Source of the DNA: Pseudoalteromonas sp. 3D05
GTDB lineage: Bacteria > Pseudomonadota > Gammaproteobacteria > Enterobacterales > Alteromonadaceae
Length of the DNA: 64,000 bases
Direction: 5' to 3'
Assembly: GCF_002723455.1 (NCBI RefSeq)
Contig: NZ_PDUS01000016.1
Span: forward strand, 39,048 to 103,047
Shown: positions 8,273 through 15,860 of the stretch, piece after piece
Layout: the number at the start of each line of letters is the position of its first letter
Numbering within the stretch: the first letter of the stretch is position 1
Made by a program: the position numbers and the translations under genes
The notes under the pieces: generated by a model
The model's database searches: none
The model's input: only the letters and a program-made list of their open reading frames with translations
What the model was told of the DNA's origin: nothing

Positions 8273-9430
8273 CTAGTGTTTATTTGGTAGTTGCTCGCTC
8301 ATTAGTGTAAAACTAGATTGAATTGAGCGCTGCCAAATAGCTTTAATAGCTTTGTTAAACATGTATAAAAAAAGCAGTGGCATTAAAATGAGTTTCACAA
8401 CTAACAAAGATAAAAGATTGATGAAGTCTACAAAGAGCGCCTCCACAGACGTAACCATTTCAGTAATCCCCGATGTCACTGCATCAGCTACTTTACTCAC
8501 CATATTTCCTGTATTGCCTGTTAATTGGTCATTGTAGCGCTGAACCTGTTGCTTTGATTGCTCTGTTTTAGTGTGTAATGCCGCAAGCTGATTATTCAGT
8601 TTGGCTTGTTGTTGTTTTAAATCTTGTTGTTGCTTAATAAGTGGCTTAGCCTGCTCTAGTTGTGTCATTGTCAACTTTTGTGTCAGGCTACGATTAGCTT
8701 GAATTGCATCGATATCAGCCGTAAGTTGTTTTAATTGTTGTTGGTTATCTTTAACAGTTTTGTTTAATTGGCGTTGTTCAGTGCTGAGCAGTGTTAACTC
8801 ATCTAATGTTGTTTGTTTTTGGCTAGTAATTTGCGAACGCATATTTTCAGATAATGCTGAGGTGGCATTTGCCTGATCTGTTAGTTTGTCGACCGTTTGA
8901 CTTACTGCTTTACTTTGCGCATCAATGTCATCATCTAAAAATACTTGGCTTGCAAACCCTGTTGTAATTACCACCAGTGGAATTAAAAAACGCATTAATA
9001 TGAAGCTTGCTAACACGTTCGTACTCAGTTTTTTTAAGTAACCAAAGTAATCACACACAACATAGCACCCAACGCTTAAGGTAAATAGAGCACTAAAAAG
9101 TTCTCCCGAGGCAATGCTAAATAAAATACGCTGTATAAATAAAGAGCCTAGTGCTAAGCGCATCGCATCTGACATGTATTCAGCTAAATCATTAACAGGG
9201 TCGAGCAATTGTGCTGGTTGAATACTAGCAATGCCTATGCCTACCTCAGCGGATTGTAATAGCGAGATAATGGCATTTACAGAGCGCGATGAGGCATACA
9301 GAATACCTGACTGTAATAATGCTTGATCAATGAAGTCCAGAATAAAGCTCTGGAAATGAGGTAACCAAGCTAGTAAAACTAAACTACTTAGTAGTATGTA
9401 CTTAATGACTTGGTGTGAAGTAAAAGGCAA
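8273..9430 (-). CDS. Unknown inner-membrane protein with long coiled coil
   Basis: I do not recognise this 385-residue protein. It has a hydrophobic segment near the N-terminus (about 10-32), two or three more around 95-165, then a long Gln/Leu/Lys-rich coiled coil at about 170-300 (repeated QQQ, KQ, LT heptads), and one or two C-terminal membrane helices (about 335-365). The arrangement suggests a membrane-anchored periplasmic or cytoplasmic coiled-coil bundle. Its stop is two bases from that of the VTT gene (tail to tail). The ATG has no clear Shine-Dalgarno (upstream reads AGAGGTTCGCTTGCC, with AGAGG nine to ten bases before). Confidence 0.7.
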   Translation of the reverse strand: MPFTSHQVIKYILLSSLVLLAWLPHFQSFILDFIDQALLQSGILYASSRSVNAIISLLQSAEVGIGIASIQPAQLLDPVNDLAEYMSDAMRLALGSLFIQRILFSIASGELFSALFTLSVGCYVVCDYFGYLKKLSTNVLASFILMRFLIPLVVITTGFASQVFLDDDIDAQSKAVSQTVDKLTDQANATSALSENMRSQITSQKQTTLDELTLLSTEQRQLNKTVKDNQQQLKQLTADIDAIQANRSLTQKLTMTQLEQAKPLIKQQQDLKQQQAKLNNQLAALHTKTEQSKQQVQRYNDQLTGNTGNMVSKVADAVTSGITEMVTSVEALFVDFINLLSLLVVKLILMPLLFLYMFNKAIKAIWQRSIQSSFTLMSEQLPNKH

Positions 9431-9448
9431 GCGAACCTCTAATAAACA

Positions 9449-9486
9449 AATAGGTGTTATTCACTATAAAGTGAACAACACCTATT
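9449..9486 (-). terminator. Stem-loop terminator after the PepSY pair
   Basis: A long stem AATAGGTGTT-A-TTCAC / GTGAA-C-AACACCTATT with a six-base loop lies six bases after the stop of the 157-residue gene. On the minus strand it runs into the T-rich tract TGTTTATTAG. The T-run is imperfect, so termination efficiency is uncertain. Confidence 0.65.
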
Positions 9487-9491
9487 GCCAA

Positions 9492-9965
9492 TTATTTATC
9501 ACCAATGAGTTGTTGCGGAATGTCCCAACTTTGCTGGAGTAATTCATTTTGCCACGTTTGAATAGTGACCCAAAGCTTGTCATTTTGGCCAATAGTCACA
9601 GGTGCAATTGCATGAGCGTGCTGGCCGTGATCCGTGCCATGCATTATACCTTCGTCACTTTTAGCAAACTCACTTAATGGGAGTGGTGCAGGGCCTATAT
9701 TCAAGTATGCCTGACGGATATTATTAATTTCACCTTGGTTAAACGCTAGATAAAAATCTTTAACATACTCGTTGTGGTGAGAATATGGCTGTTCCATGTT
9801 AAGTGGCATGGGGGCTATTTTAAACCCACCAATGGTTTGTTCTTGCCATAGGTCAGGAAAGGTTGGGTTTAAAGCTTGGTAAATAAATATACAGGGTAAA
9901 ATCAAAACCAAAGCATTGAGTAAGTATTTTTTTTGTTGCCACCAAGTACTTTGTAAACGCGCCAT
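9492..9965 (-). CDS. Small membrane-anchored partner of PepSY protein
   Basis: A 157-residue protein with one N-terminal membrane helix (about 14-31; YLLNALVLILPCIFIYQALN) and a soluble, probably periplasmic part containing a His-rich run (HGTDHGQHAHA, about 109-119). Its ATG shares one base with the stop of the PepSY gene (TAATG), so translation is coupled and the two proteins should act together. I do not recognise a named family. The histidines could bind metal; that is inference. Confidence 0.75.
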   Translation of the reverse strand: MARLQSTWWQQKKYLLNALVLILPCIFIYQALNPTFPDLWQEQTIGGFKIAPMPLNMEQPYSHHNEYVKDFYLAFNQGEINNIRQAYLNIGPAPLPLSEFAKSDEGIMHGTDHGQHAHAIAPVTIGQNDKLWVTIQTWQNELLQQSWDIPQQLIGDK

Positions 9966-11107
9966 TAGTTTGCCTCCGCAGTATTGCTGATAATTGCTGA
10001 GCTTGTTTTTTTAGCTTTAACTAGTTTTTTTGAGTACATCATAAAGCCTGTAATTGACATGCCACTTAGAATAACACCAAAAATAAACCAAATTACCTTG
10101 GTCCAGATACCGCCAATTGTGCCGTAATGCAGAGGGTCTGCAATGTGAGATAATGTTTGTAAGGTGGTCATTGTTTCAGGGCTTTTGCTCGTGGCTATTT
10201 CACCTGACCATGGATTCACAGAGGTCGAATATGAGTAACCATCGTAAAAAATTGTATCACCCGCACCCATGATGTTGTACATACCACGATTGTGTTCAGG
10301 CAGCATGATATAAGTAGGAGTAAAATCGCCAAATTTATTTTTAGTCAAGGCAACAGCATTATCTAAACTAATAGGTTGAGTGTTTTTAGAACTGGGTAAT
10401 TGAGCTTCGCTTACTAAAGGCGCATGCTCTTCAATATCAATTTCGTTATGCCACATAATTGATTGAGCCAAGTACCAAAGCCCAGTTAAGCTCATGATGG
10501 CCATAAACCAAATTGACCACACACCACTGACCGTGTGCAAATCTTTTAGTAGAGTTTTACGACCTTGGTTGAAGCGAATTTTAGGTTGGGCAAAGGCGCG
10601 CCAAAAACTTTTGTAAATGATTAAGCCGGTGATCAATGCCCCTAGAATAACGATTGCCATAGCACTGACTAGGTAATAACCAACACTATAGCCTTCTTGC
10701 CATGGGAAAAATAACCAGCCATGTAACGTCCGCATAAACTCAACGAAGGAAATTGTTTGATTGATAGCCTGCACTTCACCAGTATATTGGTTTACATAAG
10801 CAACAGCGTAAGGTTTATCTGTGTCGGTAAAAATTATCGCGTTAACCAGGTAAGGCTCATAGCTAAGAATGCTCATGACATCGGCGCTAGGGTGCTGACT
10901 TTTTAAGCTTGCAATCAGTGTGTCTTTTGATTTTTCTGGTAAATTATCTGGGTTTGTTGCTCTTGCAGCAGAATTTGTCAACCATGTTAACTCGTGGCTA
11001 ATTACCGATACGGTTCCAGTGACACAAATAAAACAAAATAAAACCCAGATTGGTAGCGAGCACCAACCATGCAACTGAAACCAAAACCGTTGGCTTACCT
11101 TTGCCAT
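9965..11107 (-). CDS. PepSY-associated TM helix protein (PiuB-like)
   Basis: A 380-residue inner-membrane protein of the PepSY_TM family, common beside TonB-dependent siderophore receptors and thought to help release or reduce iron from siderophores. Features: an opening helix with HGWCSLPIWVLFCFICVTGT, PepSY-like soluble segments, a second conserved DLHTVSGVWSIWFMAIMSLTG region, and a final helix near the C-terminus. The ATG at 11107 is preceded by AGGGG; the frame runs 12 codons further upstream but without a ribosome-binding site. A Fur-box-like sequence lies just upstream. No receptor gene is adjacent in this window. Confidence 0.85.
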   Translation of the reverse strand: MAKVSQRFWFQLHGWCSLPIWVLFCFICVTGTVSVISHELTWLTNSAARATNPDNLPEKSKDTLIASLKSQHPSADVMSILSYEPYLVNAIIFTDTDKPYAVAYVNQYTGEVQAINQTISFVEFMRTLHGWLFFPWQEGYSVGYYLVSAMAIVILGALITGLIIYKSFWRAFAQPKIRFNQGRKTLLKDLHTVSGVWSIWFMAIMSLTGLWYLAQSIMWHNEIDIEEHAPLVSEAQLPSSKNTQPISLDNAVALTKNKFGDFTPTYIMLPEHNRGMYNIMGAGDTIFYDGYSYSTSVNPWSGEIATSKSPETMTTLQTLSHIADPLHYGTIGGIWTKVIWFIFGVILSGMSITGFMMYSKKLVKAKKTSSAIISNTAEAN

Positions 11108-11127
11108 GTTAACCCCTGTATTGTAAA

Positions 11128-11142
11128 TAGTAAGTATTATCA
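11128..11142 (-). promoter_or_regulatory. Candidate Fur box upstream of PepSY gene
   Basis: On the minus strand the sequence reads TGATAAT-A-CTTACTA. Against the 7-1-7 Fur model TGATAATnATTATCA it matches 11 of 14 positions, with a perfect left half. It ends 20 bases before the PepSY start codon, where a repressor could block transcription. Confidence 0.45.
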
Positions 11143-11224
11143 ATTCTTTTTGCGATTGTACTACTAAAGCTTAGAGAAACTCAATTGCTTTGCTAAATGC
11201 TCTTCTTACAGGGGGGAAGTTAGG

Positions 11225-11522
11225 GTCTGTTGACCTTTGCGGATTGAAATTTGTTCAAAGAGGGGCGAATTAATCGCGGCGCAAGGTTTGTAACCAAGTG
11301 GGTTAAGTCAAAACCGAGCAAAGCTTCCGTGTCCTGCTCACGCCCCTTAGCACCATTTAGGCAACAAAGCGTATATCGCCCTAGATAGAACCCGAAGGGC
11401 AGCGCCTGTTTGGTATTGATGCTGCGTTATCGCCTATTTATGGGGAATAACCACACCACATAGATGCTGCCTTGCCTAAATGCCAAACAGACTTCTAAGA
11501 TTTAACCTAAAAATCAACAGAC
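11225..11522. repeat. MITE-like dispersed repeat, copy 1 (complete-looking)
   Basis: About 298 non-coding bases bounded by the inverted ends GTCTGTTGA and TCAACAGAC (extended as GTCTGTTGAYYTTT). The element contains no ORF of note, several internal inverted stretches (GTTTGGTATT / AATGCCAAAC), and is visibly richer in GC than its surroundings. A diverged second copy lies at 57085-57300 in the same orientation. It starts 10 bases after the stop of the MscS gene and fills most of the gap to the PepSY gene. Size, ends and lack of coding capacity suggest a miniature inverted-repeat element; the mobilising transposase is not in the window. Confidence 0.7.
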
Positions 11523-11532
11523 TAGTGTTTTG

Positions 11533-12357
11533 CTATTCTTTATTAAGCGTAACCACTCGTTGCGGAAAGGGTATTTCAATATCAGCGCCTTGAATAGCAC
11601 TATAAACACCGCCGTTAACAGCAAGTTTTGTTTCAATAATTTTGGTCGTTGGAACCCAATAACGGTAACTGATAGTAACGCCACTTTCGGCAAAGGCTTC
11701 TATGCCAACCTGTGAATGTGGGTTATCAGCCACTAAATCATGTTGGGCTAGCACGTTTTCTATCAGGTTAATTGCTTGGTCTGCACTGGCATCATAGGCA
11801 ATGTCAATTTCGCCTTTTACCAGTGAATAGTTAAATGAGTTATGAAGAATTTCACCGACAATATGTTTATTAGGAATAGTGATCTCTACTTTTTCTTCAT
11901 TAATAAGCACAGTATGGCCCAACTCAATGGTTTTAACTTGCCCACTAACATTTTTGACTTCGATTGTGTCGCCAACGATAAAAGGTCTTGTAGCAATAAT
12001 TGCAAGACCAGCACCATAATTTGACAGCATGCCTTGCAGTGCTAAACCTGCACCGAGCGATGCAGCACCAATTGCCGCAACAAAAGGGGTAACACTAATA
12101 CCTATTTTGCCAAGCGCTATAATAATAAACATAATTATCAATAATACTTTAACCACATTACTGACAAAGTTAGTTAAGGTAATATCAATATTGTTACGAG
12201 TCATAATACCCGCAACTACTTTAGACAGTTTTTGCGCTATCCATAATCCAAAAATGAGTATGAGTACCGCACCCACTAACTGCATGCTGTATTTGACCAA
12301 ATACTCACTGATCATTGTGTAGTATTTTTCAACTTGCTCTATTTCTGTACTGATCAT
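11533..12357 (-). CDS. Small-conductance mechanosensitive channel, MscS family
   Basis: A 274-residue channel that opens on membrane tension to release solutes on osmotic downshock. Three N-terminal helices are followed by the pore-lining TM3 pattern of alternating Gly/Ala (GAASLGAGLALQGMLSNYGAG, shown here only in part as AASLGAGLALQG), then the beta-domain motif RPFIVGDTIEV and a C-terminal alpha/beta domain ending IEIPFPQRVV, the classic MscS tail. Length is close to E. coli MscS (286). It is alone on this strand; LrgB upstream ends 46 bases before its start codon, so a loose operon with lrgAB is possible. Confidence 0.92.
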   Translation of the reverse strand: MISTEIEQVEKYYTMISEYLVKYSMQLVGAVLILIFGLWIAQKLSKVVAGIMTRNNIDITLTNFVSNVVKVLLIIMFIIIALGKIGISVTPFVAAIGAASLGAGLALQGMLSNYGAGLAIIATRPFIVGDTIEVKNVSGQVKTIELGHTVLINEEKVEITIPNKHIVGEILHNSFNYSLVKGEIDIAYDASADQAINLIENVLAQHDLVADNPHSQVGIEAFAESGVTISYRYWVPTTKIIETKLAVNGGVYSAIQGADIEIPFPQRVVTLNKE

Positions 12358-12402
12358 GAAAAGCCTATAAGTAAATAAAATTCAATTAAGTGAGGGAAGT
12401 TA

Positions 12403-13110
12403 TCATAGCAGAAGTTGGCTGAGATAAGGATAAAGCCAAGGTACTATAATTGCCGTCAGTAGTGCACTTAATGCCATAGCAACAGACGAAAAAGCACCAA
12501 TTTGCGGGTGTTTATTCAGTGCAGCAGCTGTTCCAATTGCATGGCACGCAGTTCCGATTGCAACGCCTTGGGCTTGATGATTTAACACGCCACTCCATTG
12601 CAAAATAATAAATCCAAAAAGCGCGCCTAGCAAACCGATAAAAATAACCATTGCAGCAGCTAAAGAAGCAATTCCTCCAAGGGAGTCCGTAACCACTAAA
12701 GTGATAGGTGTTGTTACTGACAAAGCGGCAACAGAGTGTGCCAGTTCCTTAGGGACAGCAAATACGATACTTAATAGAAAACCGACAACGGTTGCGTTAA
12801 CAATGCCAACAACACTACTGATGAAAATAAGCAAAGCACTTTTTCGAACATGTAAAAATTGCTTATATAACGGGAGTGCGAGGGCGACAATGGCGGGTTC
12901 TAACAACCAGCTCAAAAACTGGGTGTGATAACTAAAAGTTTCATAAGGTATATTAAATAAGATCAGTATTAAGGCTGAAAAAACAATTGCTAAAAATACA
13001 GGGGTGGTTAGCGCAATAAAGGTTGTAGACTGGCTCAGTTTATTTAAATGTTTAAGTAAAATAAACCCTGTAACCACAGCGGGTATACACAACCACCACA
13101 AATTAATCAT
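12403..13110 (-). CDS. lrgB: LrgB family membrane protein
   Basis: A 235-residue polytopic protein of the LrgB/CidB/YohK family. Conserved blocks include FLSWLLEPAIVALALPLY, the SVTTPITLVVTDSLGGIASLAA stretch (partly cited) and GTACHAIGTAAA. LrgAB pairs were first linked to murein hydrolase control in staphylococci; plant and bacterial relatives transport glycolate or pyruvate, so the biochemical role here is open. The start codon overlaps the end of lrgA by eight bases, which indicates coupled translation. Confidence 0.88.
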   Translation of the reverse strand: MINLWWLCIPAVVTGFILLKHLNKLSQSTTFIALTTPVFLAIVFSALILILFNIPYETFSYHTQFLSWLLEPAIVALALPLYKQFLHVRKSALLIFISSVVGIVNATVVGFLLSIVFAVPKELAHSVAALSVTTPITLVVTDSLGGIASLAAAMVIFIGLLGALFGFIILQWSGVLNHQAQGVAIGTACHAIGTAAALNKHPQIGAFSSVAMALSALLTAIIVPWLYPYLSQLLL

Positions 13111-13489
13111 GCTGCGCTCGCCCTTTGAAGACGGCTATTAGATGGCTAATTAATAGCAGGCTAGTTAAAGGAACTAAAATTAGGCAGGCAACGATAAACT
13201 GCCAGTGTAATGAAATTAAGTTTAAATGTTCAATAAAGCCAACACCTGCGGGAATAAAAAATAAAGGCATATAATTCAACAAGGGAGATGCGCTAGGGGT
13301 AACATGGTGTTCTTTAATTAAACCAGTGAGCAAAAGCCCTAATAATAAAAGCATACCGAGCAAAGGTGCTGGAAAGCTGCCTTGAGTGAATTGCATGATT
13401 ACTTTTGCAGCTGCGAGGCAGCCTAGAATGATTGCTATACTGAGCAAAAGCTGGGCACTTGCTTTTAGTGAAAGAGTAAAGGCAGACAT
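13103..13489 (-). CDS. lrgA: LrgA/CidA family holin-like protein
   Basis: A 128-residue protein with four hydrophobic helices and the family landmarks GSFPAPLLGMLLLLGLL and PLLNYMPLFFIPAGVGF. LrgA/CidA proteins resemble phage holins and work with LrgB. It is the first gene of the pair. The ribosome-binding site is weak (TAGAG about eight bases before the ATG). No LytTR-type regulator is adjacent. Confidence 0.88.
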   Translation of the reverse strand: MSAFTLSLKASAQLLLSIAIILGCLAAAKVIMQFTQGSFPAPLLGMLLLLGLLLTGLIKEHHVTPSASPLLNYMPLFFIPAGVGFIEHLNLISLHWQFIVACLILVPLTSLLLISHLIAVFKGRAQHD

Positions 13490-13550
13490 ATCAATGCTCT
13501 AAAATATTGGTTTTACTTAAGGAAACAAAACTTAATCATGTTTTGAATTT

Positions 13551-13586
13551 TTTCACTATGCGACTTTATAGCTAAGCATAGTGAAA
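13551..13586. repeat. 11-bp perfect inverted repeat
   Basis: TTTCACTATGC and GCATAGTGAAA flank a 14-base spacer, between the crotonase stop codon and the lrgA start. No T-run follows on the minus strand, so it is not a standard terminator for the crotonase gene. It could be an operator for lrgAB or an RNA 3'-end hairpin. Confidence 0.55.
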
Positions 13587-13589
13587 GTG

Positions 13590-14381
13590 TTACCAACGTT
13601 TGCTGTTTTGATACTCAATGTTATCGTCACCTTTTGCTTTGGCGATTGCACGTTTGGTATTTTTATTGACCAACAGTCTAATCTGGCTAAATGTTTCTTT
13701 GGCGAGTATATGTCGTCGGGGAGTTGCATAGCTTTGCTGAGTAACTCGTTTTATCGCTGCCAGCGTATCGGGAGAACGGCTTGATAAAATAGTGATCATA
13801 TTTAGGCACTCTTGCAAAGGGCCATCACAAACTTTAGTGACTAAACCAAGTTGATGTGCTTTTTCTGCATCAATTGGGTTGGCGTGGCTGGCTAACCAAA
13901 GCGCCTGGTCACGCTGTAACAAACTTGGCAAAATAACATTTGCACCCATATCAGGACAAAGCCCCCAGCGTGCTTCCATAACGGCTAATTTAGCATTGCT
14001 ATGAACAAGTCGATAATCAGCGCCTAAGGCTATTTGTAAGCCGCCACCAAAGCAGTTACCTTGAATAATAGCAAAAACGGGTACGCTCAACGATTGCCAA
14101 CCTAACACAACCTTTTGCGCTAAATTACAATTTCCAGGTAACCATTTAAATAGCAATTGGAGGATATTCATTGGATTTTTCATCACAGAGCTGACATCAA
14201 GACCTGCGCAAAAGTGCTCCCCTTCACCTTGAATAATGACAGCGCGAACTGATTTATTTTTTTTTATTTTTTTAATAATCTCGTTGAGCTGTTTAAACAT
14301 AATGAAACTAAGTGCATTTTGTTTTTGCTCTCTAGCAAGTGTTACAAAAGCGGTATGCTGTTGAATTTCTAATTTAACCAT
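13590..14381 (-). CDS. Enoyl-CoA hydratase/isomerase (crotonase) family protein
   Basis: A 263-residue crotonase-fold enzyme acting on acyl-CoA thioesters. The oxyanion-hole segments are visible: HFCAGLDVSS near residue 57-66 and GNCFGGGLQIALGADYR near 108-124, followed by MEARWGLCPDMG. The last segment has Glu early and Asp in PD, so either hydratase or isomerase chemistry is possible. A strong AGAGGAG site precedes the ATG. No fad operon or thiolase is beside it, so pathway membership (fatty-acid or amino-acid degradation) is not shown by context. Confidence 0.87.
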   Translation of the reverse strand: MVKLEIQQHTAFVTLAREQKQNALSFIMFKQLNEIIKKIKKNKSVRAVIIQGEGEHFCAGLDVSSVMKNPMNILQLLFKWLPGNCNLAQKVVLGWQSLSVPVFAIIQGNCFGGGLQIALGADYRLVHSNAKLAVMEARWGLCPDMGANVILPSLLQRDQALWLASHANPIDAEKAHQLGLVTKVCDGPLQECLNMITILSSRSPDTLAAIKRVTQQSYATPRRHILAKETFSQIRLLVNKNTKRAIAKAKGDDNIEYQNSKRW

Positions 14382-14643
14382 GTCAACTCCTCTGACCTGT
14401 TTGGTTAGCTTACGAGTTAATTAGGATGATGTAAAGTCTGGGATATTTGCTGATAAATAAAGCGTATTTAGCGCTTAAATTGTTAACCTAACCTACAAAA
14501 AGTAACAAAGTGGTGTATATTTTTAATTGAACAAATTGCTATCTTATCCATCAATATTAGCCGACAAACGTGTAAAGCGTTTACCTGTATTAAAAATAAT
14601 CATAAACCGTAGTTTAGCTTTAAACTACAAGGAGAATAAAAAC

Positions 14644-15849
14644 ATGTTTAAACGCTTAATGCCAAGTATGTTGATCACATATATGCTGTTGGCTATTAAA
14701 GGCACCTTAGCCATTACATTAATTACGTCGCTAGCTGGTTGCTCTGATGATAATTCAGCTAAACAGGCTGCACCAGCACCGGCTGTATCAGTGTTTCACG
14801 TGATTACTCAAGAAGTGGGTAATTATCGTGAATTTGTTGCTCGTACAGAGGCACATCAAGAAGTTAAAATTCGAGCTCGCGTTGAAGGTGAGTTAATTGA
14901 ACGCCATTTTGATGAGGGGTCTTATGTTGAAAAAGGCCAATTGTTATTAAAGATAGACCCTTCAGAGTATCAATCGAGTGTGGCACAAATTGAGGCCGAT
15001 TTAAAAAGTAAAACAGCGGGTGCAAATGGCGCTGAACGTGACTTAAAACGAGGTAAAGAGGTTGCAGCCCAAGGTTTTATTTCTCAGTCAGACTTAGACA
15101 AACTCACCACCAACTTCGATCAAGCAACAGCAGCCGTGAAGTCAGCTGAAGCAAGCCTGGAAAAAGCAAAACTTAATCTGAGCTATACCGAAATTAGAGC
15201 GCCGTTTGCTGGGCGCATTGGTAAGGTAAATTATGATGTGGGCAACGTTGTAGGGCCTGGCTCAAACGAGCTTGCTGAACTGACCGATGTGGATCCAATC
15301 TATGTTAATTTTCAGGTAGAAGAGGCTGATTATATTAGCTATCGTCAAAAGCATCAAAACACAAACGATAACCCAAAAAATGTAGCAATAGACTTAGCGC
15401 TTCGTCTACCAAACAACACTAATTTTGAATCTAAAGGTCAACTTGATTTTGCTGACACAAAGATTGATCGCAGTACAGGGACGGTTGAGCTTCGTGCCAC
15501 ATTTGCGAATGAAAAAGCAATTGTTATGCCGGGTTTATTCGTAACACTAATTGTTGAAAGTAAAGATAAACAGGCTCATTCACTTATACCGCAAGCTGCA
15601 GTGCAAGAAAACCAACAAGGTAAGTTTGTGTTAGTGGTAGGTGATGATAATAAAGTAGCAACACGTATAGTAACACTTGGCAGACGAATTAATGCTATGT
15701 GGGTTGTTGAGTCTGGCCTTGAAGAAGGTGAAAGGGTTATTGTTGAGGGTCTTCAAAAAGTGCGCCAAGGCGTTGAAGTTAAAGCTGTTGAGAAAGAAGT
15801 CGATCATACAACAGGTACCATTTCAAATAAATCAAACTCAGCGAGTTAA
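14644..15849 (+). CDS. RND efflux periplasmic adaptor (membrane fusion protein), lipoprotein
   Basis: The adaptor links an inner-membrane RND pump to an outer-membrane channel. The 401-residue protein has a signal peptide with lipobox LAGC (Cys33), so it is lipid-anchored like AcrA. Lipoyl halves are recognisable (VKIRARVEGELIERHFDEGSYVEKG-type, around 75-100, and LSYTEIRAPFAGRIG around 180), separated by an alpha-hairpin; beta-barrel and membrane-proximal domains follow. The ATG at 14644 follows AAGGAG by nine bases; the frame runs open further upstream without such a site. The pump gene starts 11 bases after its stop. Confidence 0.92.
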   Translation: MFKRLMPSMLITYMLLAIKGTLAITLITSLAGCSDDNSAKQAAPAPAVSVFHVITQEVGNYREFVARTEAHQEVKIRARVEGELIERHFDEGSYVEKGQLLLKIDPSEYQSSVAQIEADLKSKTAGANGAERDLKRGKEVAAQGFISQSDLDKLTTNFDQATAAVKSAEASLEKAKLNLSYTEIRAPFAGRIGKVNYDVGNVVGPGSNELAELTDVDPIYVNFQVEEADYISYRQKHQNTNDNPKNVAIDLALRLPNNTNFESKGQLDFADTKIDRSTGTVELRATFANEKAIVMPGLFVTLIVESKDKQAHSLIPQAAVQENQQGKFVLVVGDDNKVATRIVTLGRRINAMWVVESGLEEGERVIVEGLQKVRQGVEVKAVEKEVDHTTGTISNKSNSAS

Positions 15850-15860
15850 AGGGAGCGCTT

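Noticed and set aside
11160..11530. Region tested for an insertion-sequence remnant or small RNA
   Set aside because: No transposase fragment was found in any frame; reported as a MITE-like repeat instead.
14527..14643. Upstream in-frame extension of the RND adaptor
   Set aside because: No ribosome site, and it would bury the lipoprotein signal peptide; the ATG at 14644 has AAGGAG.
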